From assembly GCF_000497245.1 (NCBI RefSeq), contig NZ_AWTC01000003.1, positions 63,688-127,687 of the forward strand: a stretch of DNA of 64,000 nucleotides, in the 5' to 3' direction. Of this stretch, positions 45,998-55,595 are shown one piece after another. The position numbers were made by a program, and so were the translations under genes. Numbering within the stretch: position 1 is the first letter of the stretch; each line of letters starts with the position of its first letter. Origin of the DNA: Sporolactobacillus laevolacticus DSM 442. Lineage in GTDB: Bacteria > Bacillota > Bacilli > Bacillales > Sporolactobacillaceae. The notes beneath the pieces are model-generated. The model ran no database searches, was not told the DNA's origin, and was given only the letters and a program-made list of their open reading frames with translations.

Positions 45998-48649
45998 ATG
46001 AATGTCATTCATTTGATTGTTGCGGAACTGAAAGCTATTGCTGCAAAACCGCACAATATTGTGGTAATGCTTGCAGTAATGTGTGTTCCGCTGCTTTATG
46101 CAGGCATGTTCCTTTACGGATTTTGGGATGCGTTTGGAAAGACAGGAAATCTTCCGGTGGCTGTAGTGAACCAAGACAGTGGTGCAAAGATTGCAGGGAA
46201 GCAATTGAACGCAGGAAACGACCTTATAAAGAAGCTCAAAAAGAACAATGAATTCGATTGGAAGTTTGTGAGTGAAAAAGAAGCTCAATATGGATTCAGC
46301 CACAATCATTACTTTATGACAGTTCGCATTCCTGCTTCATTTTCAAAAAATGCGACAACCTTGGCAGACAAGAAAATGAAACCTGCCAATCTGCACTATC
46401 GGATTAATGCAGATTATAACTTCATTGCATCCCGAATGGCAGATATGGGGATAAAAGAGTTAAAAACGCGTGTTGCAAACGAAATTACAAAAACCTATGC
46501 CAAATCAATGTATACACAACTTAATAAACTGACGAGCGGGCTTAGTGATGCTGCAAAAGGATCGCGTACCCTTGCAAAGGGGAGCAAAAGTGAAGTTGCC
46601 GGACTAAAAACATTAAAAAGTGGCTTTAAACAATTAATGACAGGTACAAATCAATTAACTGACGGTTCAACCCAGATCGCCAGTGGTGCTTCAGCATTGA
46701 ATGACGGTGCACAGAAGCTTAATGATGGTGTGAAGCAGTACACGAATGTTGTGAACGGCCAAATTGTACCAGGCTCCGGTCAGCTTGCTTCCGGACTGAA
46801 TCAATTAAATAGCGGGATTCAAAAGCAGAATCTCGGGTCTAACATCAGTAGCTTAAATAGTGGCATGCAAGAATTTAATACAATTATTCAAGGCTTGCCT
46901 AATCAGATTAATCGTTCTATAAATCCTGCAGCAGTGGGAGTAGCTGCGAAACAGCAAATTACCGGAAATAGAAACACTATTGAGAAATCTGCTCAACAAC
47001 AAATTGCCAGTAACCAGTCGGCGATAGAAAATGGTGCGAAGCAACAAATTGCGAGCAATAAAACAACTATTGAAAATGGAGCACTTCAACAGGTTACCAG
47101 TAACCAAACAGCTATAGAAGCTTCATCTTCAGCAATTGTCTCGGCTACTAAAACGGAAATTGAAAATGCAGCTCTTAATCAAGCAGGAGATATTAAAGCA
47201 CAATCTGATTTAGCTGCGCGTCAGATAACAGAGTCAATTAACAGTGCTCTTAAGACTCAACTACCAACTCAAATTACAGAAGCGATTTCATCAGATCTGC
47301 AGAAATCAGTGGAAGACACAATTAAAAAGACGGCTGTTAGCACTGCTCAACAGATCGCACCTTCGGTAGCATACTTAACAGCTCAACAAATTGCACCGCA
47401 AACGGCGTTCTCGACGGCGCAGCAAATCGCACCACAGACAGCCTATACAACAGCCCAACAAATCGCACCGCAAACCGCTTTTTCAACAGCCCAGCAAGTC
47501 GCTCAGCAGACGGCTTCAACTACAGCAGCGCAAATAAAAAGCGGAGTGGTGAGCAGTCTTCAACAGAGAGATCCGAGTTCAGGAGAAACATTGACTTCTG
47601 CATCTCAGCAATTGAGTAATGGAACGGCACAACTAGCAGGAAACAATGGTATTCCTCTCATTATTTCTAGTGTGAATCAGGCTGCACAGGGTGCCCAGTC
47701 ATTAAACAGCGGTGTCAATCTGCTAAACAGCAATTCCGCTAGTCTTGCCAGCGGATCTGCCTCGTTAGCGAGCGGCACATCAACGCTGGCTGATGGTGCT
47801 AGCTCATTAGTTACAGGTGTACAGTCATTATCAGATGGAACAAAGCAGATGCAAACGGGCACGAATCAGCTTGCAGACGGCGCTCAGAAAATTTATGATG
47901 GCAACACGAAATTGGGAGACAATCTTACCAATGCGCATAATCAGCTTGCCAAGACGCCGACAAACAACGCGCATGCGTCTAAGTTTGCGCAGCCTGTAAC
48001 CTCGATTGACGGCTCTCATCAGTCGGTAAATACATTTGGTTCTGGTTTTGCACCATATTTTATTTCACTAGGTCTTTATGTCGGCGCATTGCTTCTGACG
48101 ATCATCTATGATCTTGGTAAACCAGCAGGACTGGCGACTGCAGGATGGAACATCGCGCTCAGCAAGTTCTTCATAACAATCCTGATGTCTGTCGGTCAGG
48201 CGCTGCTCATCGATATTGTCGTCTTAAAAGGGCTCGGCCTTCAAGTTGACCATCCATGGACCTTCGTCGCATTTACACTGTTAACCAGTATGAGTTACAT
48301 GGCGGTTATTCAATGGCTTGCCGGATCGTTCAATAACGAAGGACGCTTCATTGCGATCGTCATCTTGATCTTCCAGCTGGTGACAAGTGGAGGTGCCTAT
48401 GCGATCGAATTGATACCAAAATGGCTGCAGTCCGTATCACATATTCTGCCAATGACTTATAGTGTTAATGGATTCAGAAACATTATCGATGGTCACCAGC
48501 ATCAACTGTTCGAACAGAACGTTTCGATTTTGTTACTCTTTATCGTTGGCGGCCTTCTTCTGAGCGTTATCACGTTTTCGGTAAAATTCCACTTAACCAA
48601 TAAAGACAAGAAGACAGGTCGCTATTCAGAAAATATACCGGCTGAATAA
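45998..48649 (+). CDS. yhgE: YhgE/Pip family membrane protein
   Basis: An 883-residue protein. One N-terminal helix (residues 19-41) with the YhgE/Pip phage-infection-protein motif, then a long extracellular domain, and about five C-terminal helices from residue 680 in the ABC-2 permease style (YFISLGLYVGALLLTI). The middle carries L-x-x-G heptads, four 15-residue units and five 12-residue units (see the repeat entries). Its relatives are phage receptors or type VII-linked proteins (EsaA/YueB), but function here is not settled. AAGGTGGG precedes the ATG. Its promoter holds TetR site 2. Confidence 0.9.
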   Translation: MNVIHLIVAELKAIAAKPHNIVVMLAVMCVPLLYAGMFLYGFWDAFGKTGNLPVAVVNQDSGAKIAGKQLNAGNDLIKKLKKNNEFDWKFVSEKEAQYGFSHNHYFMTVRIPASFSKNATTLADKKMKPANLHYRINADYNFIASRMADMGIKELKTRVANEITKTYAKSMYTQLNKLTSGLSDAAKGSRTLAKGSKSEVAGLKTLKSGFKQLMTGTNQLTDGSTQIASGASALNDGAQKLNDGVKQYTNVVNGQIVPGSGQLASGLNQLNSGIQKQNLGSNISSLNSGMQEFNTIIQGLPNQINRSINPAAVGVAAKQQITGNRNTIEKSAQQQIASNQSAIENGAKQQIASNKTTIENGALQQVTSNQTAIEASSSAIVSATKTEIENAALNQAGDIKAQSDLAARQITESINSALKTQLPTQITEAISSDLQKSVEDTIKKTAVSTAQQIAPSVAYLTAQQIAPQTAFSTAQQIAPQTAYTTAQQIAPQTAFSTAQQVAQQTASTTAAQIKSGVVSSLQQRDPSSGETLTSASQQLSNGTAQLAGNNGIPLIISSVNQAAQGAQSLNSGVNLLNSNSASLASGSASLASGTSTLADGASSLVTGVQSLSDGTKQMQTGTNQLADGAQKIYDGNTKLGDNLTNAHNQLAKTPTNNAHASKFAQPVTSIDGSHQSVNTFGSGFAPYFISLGLYVGALLLTIIYDLGKPAGLATAGWNIALSKFFITILMSVGQALLIDIVVLKGLGLQVDHPWTFVAFTLLTSMSYMAVIQWLAGSFNNEGRFIAIVILIFQLVTSGGAYAIELIPKWLQSVSHILPMTYSVNGFRNIIDGHQHQLFEQNVSILLLFIVGGLLLSVITFSVKFHLTNKDKKTGRYSENIPAE
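46949..47128 (+). repeat. four 45-bp units in yhgE
   Basis: Four tandem 15-residue units with the pattern xQQI(A/T)SN(Q/K)(S/T)(A/T)IExxA encode a helical stalk. Confidence 0.85.
47342..47521 (+). repeat. five 36-bp units in yhgE
   Basis: Five tandem 12-residue units, TAQQIAPQTAF(S/T) and variants. Synonymous differences between units show they are not of very recent origin. Confidence 0.85.
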
Positions 48650-48663
48650 TAAATTGTGCACAG

Positions 48664-48700
48664 AAAAACCAGGCTGAGGACATCCCTCAGTCTGGTTTTT
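48664..48700. terminator. terminator after yhgE
   Basis: AAAACCAG-GCTGAGG pairs with CCCTCAG-TCTGGTTTT. A and T flanks allow use on both strands. Confidence 0.85.
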
Positions 48701-48813
48701 CGTCTTAATGAGCGTGCTATAGAACATATAATTGCATTTATCGATGAATCCGGGCACCCAAGGCACTGCTTCATTTCGGCATTAAAAAGCCGAGTTTTCT
48801 CAGTTGGCGACCT

Positions 48814-49464
48814 TTATAAATTCTCAGTACGGCCGATATAAGCAATTTTAAAGACACCATTTTCGAAAATCACTTTCGTGACGCTGGTATTCTCAATGGC
48901 GGACACATGAATTTTCTCTTCAGAAAGCATGTAGATCAGACAGCTGATATAAAGGCCATGGCTGACAGCCAGAAAGGTCTCTTCTTTAGCGTGAGCGAAG
49001 ACGCTCAATATAGCGTTGATTCGCGTTTTTACATCATCATAACTCTCGGCTAAGCCGGTCGTATCCAATTCCTTCAATGCTGCCAGTGCTCTGATTTTAA
49101 TTTCATCTGGTGAATCGCCGCGAAGTTCAGGTATATTCATTTCCTCGCTCACACGTCCCCATGCTTCGTCATTCGGATCACCTTCAAACATGCCGAAGCT
49201 TACTTCACGCAGGTTTTTGGTTTCTATTGGCGAAAGATCTGGGTTTGCGGAATTGTCCAGTATTAGCCTAGATGTCCGCCTCGTTCTGCCTAGATCACTT
49301 GTGTAAGCTGCATCAAACGAAATATTTTGTGCTTTAAAGACCGCACCTAATTCGGCAGCCTTCTGCTCGCCAATATCAGTCAGTGGTGTATCCGAAATGC
49401 CCTGTACCTTCCAAAGATGATTAAATAATGTCCGTCCATGTCTCACAAAATAAATGGTCTTCAT
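48814..49464 (-). CDS. histidine phosphatase (phosphoglycerate mutase-like) protein
   Basis: A 216-residue histidine phosphatase. RHGRT gives the catalytic His near residue 9, VSHGLY gives the second His, and REVSFGMFEG is the conserved acid region. Members include fructose-2,6-bisphosphatase, alpha-ribazole phosphatase and cofactor-dependent mutase; I cannot tell which. GGGAGG is about seven bases before ATG 49464; a longer frame upstream lacks a site. It is convergent with yhgE. Confidence 0.9.
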   Translation of the reverse strand: MKTIYFVRHGRTLFNHLWKVQGISDTPLTDIGEQKAAELGAVFKAQNISFDAAYTSDLGRTRRTSRLILDNSANPDLSPIETKNLREVSFGMFEGDPNDEAWGRVSEEMNIPELRGDSPDEIKIRALAALKELDTTGLAESYDDVKTRINAILSVFAHAKEETFLAVSHGLYISCLIYMLSEEKIHVSAIENTSVTKVIFENGVFKIAYIGRTENL

Positions 49465-49674
49465 CGAAATCCTCCCAAAAGCTGTGTTTGCACCGTCCCT
49501 GAAGTTCAATCACCTTTAGATTAGCGTAAATATGCAGCAGTTGTAAAGTGAAGAACGTATAAAATGTCGAAAGAAGGAGCCCATTCAATACAGCATCCTG
49601 TCGCTAGACGGATAACAATAAGGGAATTAAGATTAAGGAGAGAGACCGTAACTATAAGAAAGAAGGGATTTGAA

Positions 49675-50664
49675 ATGATCTATTTAAACAATCGTGATCT
49701 GCTTGATCAGACACTTAATTTTGCTCTTGAAGAATACGCACTGAATTATCTGGATATCAACGAAACATATTTAATGTTCTATCGAATGGCGCCAACTGTC
49801 ATTGTCGGACGAAATCAGAATACTGCGGAAGAATTGAATATGGATTACATTATGAACCACGATGTTACGGTGACACGCCGCTTGTCCGGTGGCGGAGCAG
49901 TCTACAATGATCCGGGCAATCTGAGTTTCAGTTTCATTGCTAAGGATGATGGGGATAGTTTTAACAACTACAGAAAGTTTACAGAGCCAGTTATTCGAGC
50001 TCTTCACCATATGGGTGTTGATGCCAAACTTGAGGGACGTAATGATCTGACGGTAGAAGGGAAGAAAATTTCCGGTAACGCTCAATTTGTCACGCAGGGA
50101 AGAATCTTCAGCCATGGAACTTTGCTCTTTGATGTGAATTTAGACAATGTCTCCAAAGCACTTAACCCTGACCCGGCAAAATACGAATCGAAAGGGATTA
50201 AATCGGTGCGCAGCCGCGTCACCAACATTCGTGAACATCTGACGGAAGATATGGATATTCAGCAGTTTAAGTCACAGCTTCTTCATTATATTTTCGAAGG
50301 TGAAGAACATGTACCCGAATACAGACTGACGGATGAAGACTGGATCAATATCATCAATATTGCGAAAAAAAGGTACCGTAATTGGGATTGGGTGTATGGA
50401 AAATCTCCTGAATTTAACGTGCATAAAGCACGCCGTTTCCCTGGTGGACGTCTCGATCTTCGTCTGAATGTCAAAAAGGGAGCCATTGAACAACTCTCAA
50501 TCTTTGGTGATTTCTTTGGAGTTGGAGACGTTCAGGAATTTGAAAAACAGTTAATTGGGACAAAATATGATCCGAGCGCAATTGCTGAGAAAGTGAGCTC
50601 AATGGATTGCCATTACTATTTTGGGAAAATTAGTGAGGAAGAGCTGCTGTCGACCTTTTTCTAA
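49675..50664 (+). CDS. lplJ: lipoate-protein ligase
   Basis: A 329-residue enzyme that activates scavenged lipoate with ATP and attaches it to lipoyl domains. Family features: RRLSGGGAVYNDPGNLSFSF, RNDLTVEGKKISGNAQ and HGTLLFDVN, with C-terminal accessory domain. ATG 49675 follows GAAGGG; the earlier ATG at 49564 is in a long leader with no site. GcvH at 2.5 kb is a possible substrate. lipA is not seen in its usual place near yutD. Confidence 0.94.
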   Translation: MIYLNNRDLLDQTLNFALEEYALNYLDINETYLMFYRMAPTVIVGRNQNTAEELNMDYIMNHDVTVTRRLSGGGAVYNDPGNLSFSFIAKDDGDSFNNYRKFTEPVIRALHHMGVDAKLEGRNDLTVEGKKISGNAQFVTQGRIFSHGTLLFDVNLDNVSKALNPDPAKYESKGIKSVRSRVTNIREHLTEDMDIQQFKSQLLHYIFEGEEHVPEYRLTDEDWINIINIAKKRYRNWDWVYGKSPEFNVHKARRFPGGRLDLRLNVKKGAIEQLSIFGDFFGVGDVQEFEKQLIGTKYDPSAIAEKVSSMDCHYYFGKISEEELLSTFF

Positions 50665-50788
50665 TCCTATTTTACTGAATTGGAATATGCTTGTTCTAAA
50701 CCTGTGAAACGCGGACTAAATTGATAATAGCCCGTCCCTGGAAGTGAAGACGGACAATCTTTTTTGATGTGTTAGAGGGGGGTCCTTC

Positions 50789-52051
50789 TTGAAGAAAAAA
50801 ACGATTTGGTGGTTTATTGTTTTGTACGCCATCTATCTGTTAGCAATGGCTGCATATTTTTTCGTTTGGTCAAAATCGATGATACCTGCAGATGCGAAAG
50901 GAACCGCAGCAGATCCCTCCTTGTTTATGAACAAGCAACAGCTGGCTGAAAGCGGTGTGTTTAACGCTTGGCGTCATTTTCTTTCGTTTGCGGAGATTCC
51001 GCTGGAATGGGCGGTTTATCTGTTTGTGCTGATTAGCGGTGTTTCACATTGGATTAAACGTTATTCTGAACGGATCTCACCACTTTTTATCGTACAGATG
51101 TTTTTGTGCTATGTCACACTCTCTCTAATTCTGGCTATTGTGTTTCTCCCGGTGGACTTTGCATCACATCAGCTGTCAGTGCACTATGGAATATCAGTGC
51201 AGCCGTTTTCGGATTGGCTGAAAGATCAGGGAATAAGTGTTGCCGTCAATACACTGATTGGGTTTATCGCGATTTTCGCTGTGTTTTTCCTGATCCGTAG
51301 ATATCCGAAGAGATGGTGGTTTCCGGCATGGCTGCTCTCGATTCCATTCATCCTATTTATCATGTATCTACAGCCCGTCGTGATTGATCCTTTGTATAAC
51401 CATTTTCAGAGCCTTCAGGATGGTGAATTAAAGAAAGAAATCCTTCACTTGGCTTCAAATGCGGGAATCCCGGCACATAATGTCTATGAAGTTGATATGT
51501 CGAACGAAACAAATGCAATGAATGCTTATGTGAATGGCATCGGGTCGCATCTGCGCATTGTACTTTGGGACACAACAGTTAAAAAGCTCAGTCATTCCGA
51601 AGTCCTTTTTGTGATGGCGCATGAAATGGGGCACTATGTCATGCATCATATCATCTGGGGAACGGCAGCCGCTTTACTTGGGTTGCTTGTAACCCTCTGG
51701 ATTGCGGCGAAAATTCATCTGTGGATTGCCGTCCGGTGGGGAACTCGGCTCAACTTGTCGCATCCTGGAGACCTAACCGCTTTGCCAATCCTTTTATTAG
51801 TACTGTCCCTCCTATCGTTTGCGGGCGAGCCGGCCCAAAATGCGGTATCTCGCCATTTCGAGCGTCAGGCGGACCAATACGCGATTGAAATGACACAAAA
51901 CAAGCAAGCGGCGATTTCTTCTTTTCAGAAATTATCTGCCTCCAGCTTGAGCGAAATGAATCCTCCCGCATTAGTGAAATGGATTCAGTACGATCATCCA
52001 TCGATGCTCGAAAGAATTAATTACTTGGAGCATGTAAAATTGGATAAGTGA
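50789..52051 (+). CDS. M48 family metallopeptidase (Ste24-like)
   Basis: A 420-residue membrane protease with about seven helices. The HEMGH zinc motif is at residues 278-282 and the third ligand region ERQADQYA near residue 358. The overall layout matches CAAX-type Ste24 peptidases, which in bacteria handle membrane protein quality control. TTG 50789 follows GAGGGGGG. A small terminator is not obvious. Confidence 0.9.
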   Translation: MKKKTIWWFIVLYAIYLLAMAAYFFVWSKSMIPADAKGTAADPSLFMNKQQLAESGVFNAWRHFLSFAEIPLEWAVYLFVLISGVSHWIKRYSERISPLFIVQMFLCYVTLSLILAIVFLPVDFASHQLSVHYGISVQPFSDWLKDQGISVAVNTLIGFIAIFAVFFLIRRYPKRWWFPAWLLSIPFILFIMYLQPVVIDPLYNHFQSLQDGELKKEILHLASNAGIPAHNVYEVDMSNETNAMNAYVNGIGSHLRIVLWDTTVKKLSHSEVLFVMAHEMGHYVMHHIIWGTAAALLGLLVTLWIAAKIHLWIAVRWGTRLNLSHPGDLTALPILLLVLSLLSFAGEPAQNAVSRHFERQADQYAIEMTQNKQAAISSFQKLSASSLSEMNPPALVKWIQYDHPSMLERINYLEHVKLDK

Positions 52052-52206
52052 AATGCTCGCTCCAAAACATAAATATTCGTTTTTTTTATGAAGTACGCTC
52101 TCTTCTTTACGGATTATGCTAAACTAAGTAAATGTTGAAAGCATAACCAAGAGAAATAATTTATGGCTTTTCCATCACACATAGTAAAAGAATTGGGGCA
52201 TTAATA

Positions 52207-53307
52207 ATGGCAAATGAAAAAAAGACTGTCGCAGTGTTATACGGCGGAAAATCTACAGAATATGAAATATCGTTGCTTACGGCTTTTTCGGTAATCAATG
52301 CGATTGATTTGGAGAAATATAGAGTACTTCCCGTATATATCCGACAGGATGGCCGCTGGATTGCAGGCGGAGAGATTAATGGGAAATTAGCGTATAAAGA
52401 CCAATTGTTGCTCAAGGAAGATACAACTGTTGAAGCTGCAGCAGAACACTGGCTCGCACCGTCAGCGCCAACAAGTGCAGGAACAAGGCCGGATATCGTT
52501 TTTCCATTGCTCCATGGACCAAATGGTGAAGACGGCACAGTTCAGGGCCTGTTTGAATTGTTGAATATTGCTTATGTCGGATCGGGTGTAGCAGGCTCCA
52601 GTGTAGGAATGGATAAAGTACTGATGAAAGATGTCTTTGCAGCGCACAACATTCCAGGACCGAACTATCTATCAATTTCACGCTTTGAATGGGAGAATGA
52701 TGCTCCCTCAATGATTCTTAAGGTCAAAAATTCAATTGGCTATCCTTGCTTTGTTAAACCAGCAAATGGTGGTTCAAGCGTGGGAATCAGTAAATGCGTG
52801 AGCGAAACAGAACTTTCGTCTGCAATTACTGATGCCTTTTTATACGACACGAAAGTAATTATTGAAGAAGGAATCAGCGGTCGTGAGGTCGAAATCGGAG
52901 TGATCGGAAACCATGATCTTTCTGTATCAGTTCCGGGTGAGATCATTACGAAAAACGCAGCGTTTTACGATTATCAATCGAAATATCAGGAGGGTGAGAG
53001 CACTCTTGTGATCCCGGCGGATCTATCTGATAAAGTGAAAGCTGAGTTAGAAGAGACGGCAAAACGTGCATTTACTGCTTTGAACCTTTCAGGACTCGCA
53101 CGTGTTGATGTTTTTGTCCGAGAAAAAGATCAACGTGTTATTGTGAATGAAGTCAACACAATGCCGGGCTTCACACAGTTCAGCATGTTTCCGCTGCTTT
53201 GGCAGCACACGGGTCTTCCTTATCAGAGATTGATTGAGAAACTGATAGACCTTGGTATTGAAAAGCATAACGAGAAGCAGCAGATCCATTATCGTATTGA
53301 TGGCTGA
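52207..53307 (+). CDS. ddl: D-alanine--D-alanine ligase
   Basis: A 366-residue ATP-grasp enzyme that makes D-Ala-D-Ala for peptidoglycan. Visible are LYGGKSTEYEISLLTA, PLLHGPNGEDGTVQG, KPANGGSSVGISK and NEVNTMPGFTQFS. The loop FYDYQSKY carries the Tyr seen in true D-Ala-D-Ala enzymes, not the Phe of D-lactate-type ligases, so normal vancomycin-type targets are predicted. The start has only a weak ribosome site (GGGGC). A perfect-palindrome terminator follows. Confidence 0.95.
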   Translation: MANEKKTVAVLYGGKSTEYEISLLTAFSVINAIDLEKYRVLPVYIRQDGRWIAGGEINGKLAYKDQLLLKEDTTVEAAAEHWLAPSAPTSAGTRPDIVFPLLHGPNGEDGTVQGLFELLNIAYVGSGVAGSSVGMDKVLMKDVFAAHNIPGPNYLSISRFEWENDAPSMILKVKNSIGYPCFVKPANGGSSVGISKCVSETELSSAITDAFLYDTKVIIEEGISGREVEIGVIGNHDLSVSVPGEIITKNAAFYDYQSKYQEGESTLVIPADLSDKVKAELEETAKRAFTALNLSGLARVDVFVREKDQRVIVNEVNTMPGFTQFSMFPLLWQHTGLPYQRLIEKLIDLGIEKHNEKQQIHYRIDG

Positions 53308-53326
53308 TTCCTCAAATGAATAAACA

Positions 53327-53365
53327 AACAAAGCACCGATGACTCTGAGTCATCGGTGCTTTGTT
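53327..53365. terminator. terminator after ddl
   Basis: A nearly perfect palindrome: AACAAAGCACCGATGACTC with its full complement and almost no loop. Confidence 0.9.
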
Positions 53366-53441
53366 ATAGAATAATCTATTTGAAAAGCCGGACTTTTCAA
53401 ATAATATATATTAGTAGAATTGCTTTCACGGCTCTTCATCT

Positions 53442-54389
53442 TTAATGAAGAATCGTGATTGTCATCGTTCTGCGCCCGAAATTAAATGCCTGATCCTTCG
53501 TTGGAAGATGGACATCAATACGATTTCCTTTGATCGCTCCACCTGTATCTCCAGCGACATATACGCCATATCCGGGAATCATTACTTTCGATCCGAGTGG
53601 GATGACACTAGGATCGACGGCAACGACTTTTGCGTTTGGGTTACTGCTGAAATCAATACCTGTCGCAGAGCGCCCGTTAAGCGAATAACTGGTCGCTTCT
53701 ACAGTAAGCGATTGACCTGATTGAGTGCTCGTATTAGGCTGATAAGATGTATTTTGCACTTGAGGCTGCTGCTGCGGCGTGTTTTCTTTGGCACGTTCTG
53801 CTGCTTTTTTAGCTGCTTCTTTAGCAGCTTTCTTTGCCGCTTCTTCCGCTATTTTTTTTGCTCTAGCTTCCGCAGCTTTGCGTGCTTTTTCTTCTGCATC
53901 TTTCTTTTCCTGAACTTTGATTTCTACCGCTTTTTCCTGATAATCTTTTGCTTCTTCCGTATTACGGTAGACAGTATAGAGTGCGGTCTTTGTTTCTGGA
54001 CCTACAACGCCATTATCCGTGATTTGACGGTCTGACTGAAAGGCATCGACTGCTTCAAAGGTTTGGTCGTTGAAGTTCCCGTCGATTTGCCCATCGTAAT
54101 AGCCAAGTTTCTGAAGTTCATCCTGAAGCTTCGCTACAGTTGGTCCTGAATCACCTTGCTGAAGCAAACTATTTCCGAAAATTATGTTGATCTCCTGATT
54201 GTCTGTTTGACTGGATGGAGTGTTCGGCGCAAAACCAATTGCCTGGGTTGTGTGTTCAGGATCTTCACTTTTCATGATGTGATTATCATTTGTACTGCTC
54301 GTCTTGGCGAATACAATGGTCGTCGGTGTCAATACTCCGAGACACACGGTCAAGCTCGTCACTGCCGTCAGCCTTTTAATGATATTCAT
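53442..54389 (-). CDS. secreted PG-binding and 3D-domain protein
   Basis: A 315-residue exported protein. Signal peptide at residues 1-28; peptidoglycan-binding domain 1 at about 78-142 (LLQQGDSGPTVAKLQDELQKLGYYDGQIDGNF); a Lys/Ala-rich helix at about 145-205; a Gln/Thr-rich linker; and a C-terminal 3D domain with the catalytic DTGGAIKGNRIDV. 3D proteins such as YocH are wall lytic enzymes, often WalR-controlled. AAGGAGG is 11 bases before the ATG. Confidence 0.9.
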   Translation of the reverse strand: MNIIKRLTAVTSLTVCLGVLTPTTIVFAKTSSTNDNHIMKSEDPEHTTQAIGFAPNTPSSQTDNQEINIIFGNSLLQQGDSGPTVAKLQDELQKLGYYDGQIDGNFNDQTFEAVDAFQSDRQITDNGVVGPETKTALYTVYRNTEEAKDYQEKAVEIKVQEKKDAEEKARKAAEARAKKIAEEAAKKAAKEAAKKAAERAKENTPQQQPQVQNTSYQPNTSTQSGQSLTVEATSYSLNGRSATGIDFSSNPNAKVVAVDPSVIPLGSKVMIPGYGVYVAGDTGGAIKGNRIDVHLPTKDQAFNFGRRTMTITILH

Positions 54390-54654
54390 TAAGTAGAAAA
54401 CCTCCTTAGGTGATCAAGCCATGTTTAAAACATAGCTAACATCCAAGGGCTATTCTAAGCGTTGAATATCTCATACATGTTTTAACAACATTACAGTTGT
54501 GTAACATGAGAACACCTTTTTATATTTTGTCAATACATTTTTCGCTAATTTTATTGAGAATTTTCATGGTTTTTAATGGGAAAGAAGGGGTTGGATCATA
54601 TGTGAATGAAAAGATATGGTGAAACTTGTCCTAATCTGCTAAAATTCACAGATT
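54390..54654. other. divergent intergenic region, 3D gene side
   Basis: AT-rich, with TGTAAT on the minus strand at about 54491-54496 followed five bases later by TAAAAC, a partial WalR-type direct repeat. No riboswitch consensus is seen. A 60-codon plus-strand frame beyond it is overlapped by a promoter and not called. Confidence 0.3.
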
Positions 54655-54698
54655 TTGCGACAGGAAGCCTTTTCATTTATACTTTAGTAAAGTATAAA
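54655..54698 (+). promoter_or_regulatory. promoter with overlapping 23-bp palindrome
   Basis: TTGCGA at 54655-54660 and TATACT at 54678-54683 are 17 bp apart. The palindrome, arms TTTATACTTTA and TAAAGTATAAA around a G (54676-54698), covers the -10 and start site. That is a typical repressor geometry for the acyl-CoA thioesterase gene about 100 bp downstream. Confidence 0.6.
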
Positions 54699-54797
54699 AT
54701 TTATAAAAAAAAAGGGAATAAGTGCATCATTTTCGAATTCATGAGCAGTGGTAAATGGTTTGAAAACGATATAGAGACCTTACAATAGGAGGAAATT

Positions 54798-55310
54798 ATG
54801 GAGCCAAAAAGAGCAAGAGAATCGCTTTCGGTCACATCTGTTCATGTGCTACCTAATGATACGAACAATCACGGCACTTTTTTCGGCGGCAAACTCATGA
54901 TGTATGTGGATAATATTGCAGCCATCTCGGCGACACGTCATGCTCGAAGTCTAGTCGTCACCGCTTCGATTGATTCGGTTGATTTTCTCCGGCCAATTTT
55001 TGCCGGATCATCTGTTTGCCTTGAAGCATTTGTGACATGGAGCCACCATACTTCTATGGAGGTTTTCGTAAAAATCATTGATGAAAATATGACCACGGGA
55101 GAGCGAAATTTGTGCACAACTTGCTTTCTGACCTTTGTGGCGATTAATGAAAACAGTCAACCAATTCCTGTACCAAAAGTAATTCCGGAAAACGAGGAAG
55201 AGCAGCTGCTCTACAGCAGTGCGGAAAAACGTTATTTGAATCGAAAAACACGTAGACAGGAGACGAAGCAATTTACTTCGAAACTGACATTAAGGAAACC
55301 ATGGGAATAA
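54798..55310 (+). CDS. acyl-CoA thioesterase, hotdog fold
   Basis: A 170-residue cytoplasmic acyl-CoA hydrolase. The hotdog motif NDTNNHGTFFGGKLMMYVD contains the usual Asn/Asp active residue, followed by DSVDFLRPIFAGSSV. YkhA-type enzymes hydrolyse acyl-CoA of medium to long chain. TAGGAGG is a strong ribosome site. Control by the palindromic promoter upstream is inferred. Confidence 0.9.
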   Translation: MEPKRARESLSVTSVHVLPNDTNNHGTFFGGKLMMYVDNIAAISATRHARSLVVTASIDSVDFLRPIFAGSSVCLEAFVTWSHHTSMEVFVKIIDENMTTGERNLCTTCFLTFVAINENSQPIPVPKVIPENEEEQLLYSSAEKRYLNRKTRRQETKQFTSKLTLRKPWE

Positions 55311-55413
55311 ATGATGCGCAGTGTCCACACAAATTTGTGCACGCTGCATAACATGTAGTGTTGGGCAAGGGACATAGGCTCAATAGATTGCGAACGAAAG
55401 GGCGAGTGACGGT

Positions 55414-55509
55414 ATGGGTGCACTTAGCGGCGGAAACAACAGCAGCTTTGCGTTAATCGTTGTTCTGTTCATTTTGTTGATTATTGTGGGTACGGCCTTC
55501 GTGCATTAA
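55414..55509 (+). CDS. YjcZ family sporulation micropeptide
   Basis: A 31-residue peptide: a short Gly-rich start (GALSGGNNSS) and one membrane helix, FALIVVLFILLIIVGTAFV, then His. This is the YjcZ/YuzJ pattern, small proteins made during sporulation in bacilli and in which function is unknown. The ribosome site is weak (GGGCGAG). A strong terminator follows the gene. It was too short for standard ORF calling. Confidence 0.82.
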   Translation: MGALSGGNNSSFALIVVLFILLIIVGTAFVH

Positions 55510-55540
55510 TGGCTGTATACACTGATAATGATTGAACGAG

Positions 55541-55573
55541 AAACACCCGCAGGCAACTCCTGCGGGTGTTTTT
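55541..55573 (+). terminator. terminator after the YjcZ-like gene
   Basis: AACACCCGCAGG pairs with CCTGCGGGTGTT around CAACT; T5 follows. Confidence 0.92.
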
Positions 55574-55595
55574 AAATGAATTATTTTATGGATAA

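Noticed and set aside
54390-54550. c-di-AMP riboswitch before the 3D-domain gene
   Set aside because: Such genes sometimes have one, but none of the conserved sequence blocks is present here.
54606-54788. 60-codon frame before the thioesterase
   Set aside because: It overlaps a good promoter and palindrome, and there is no ribosome site.
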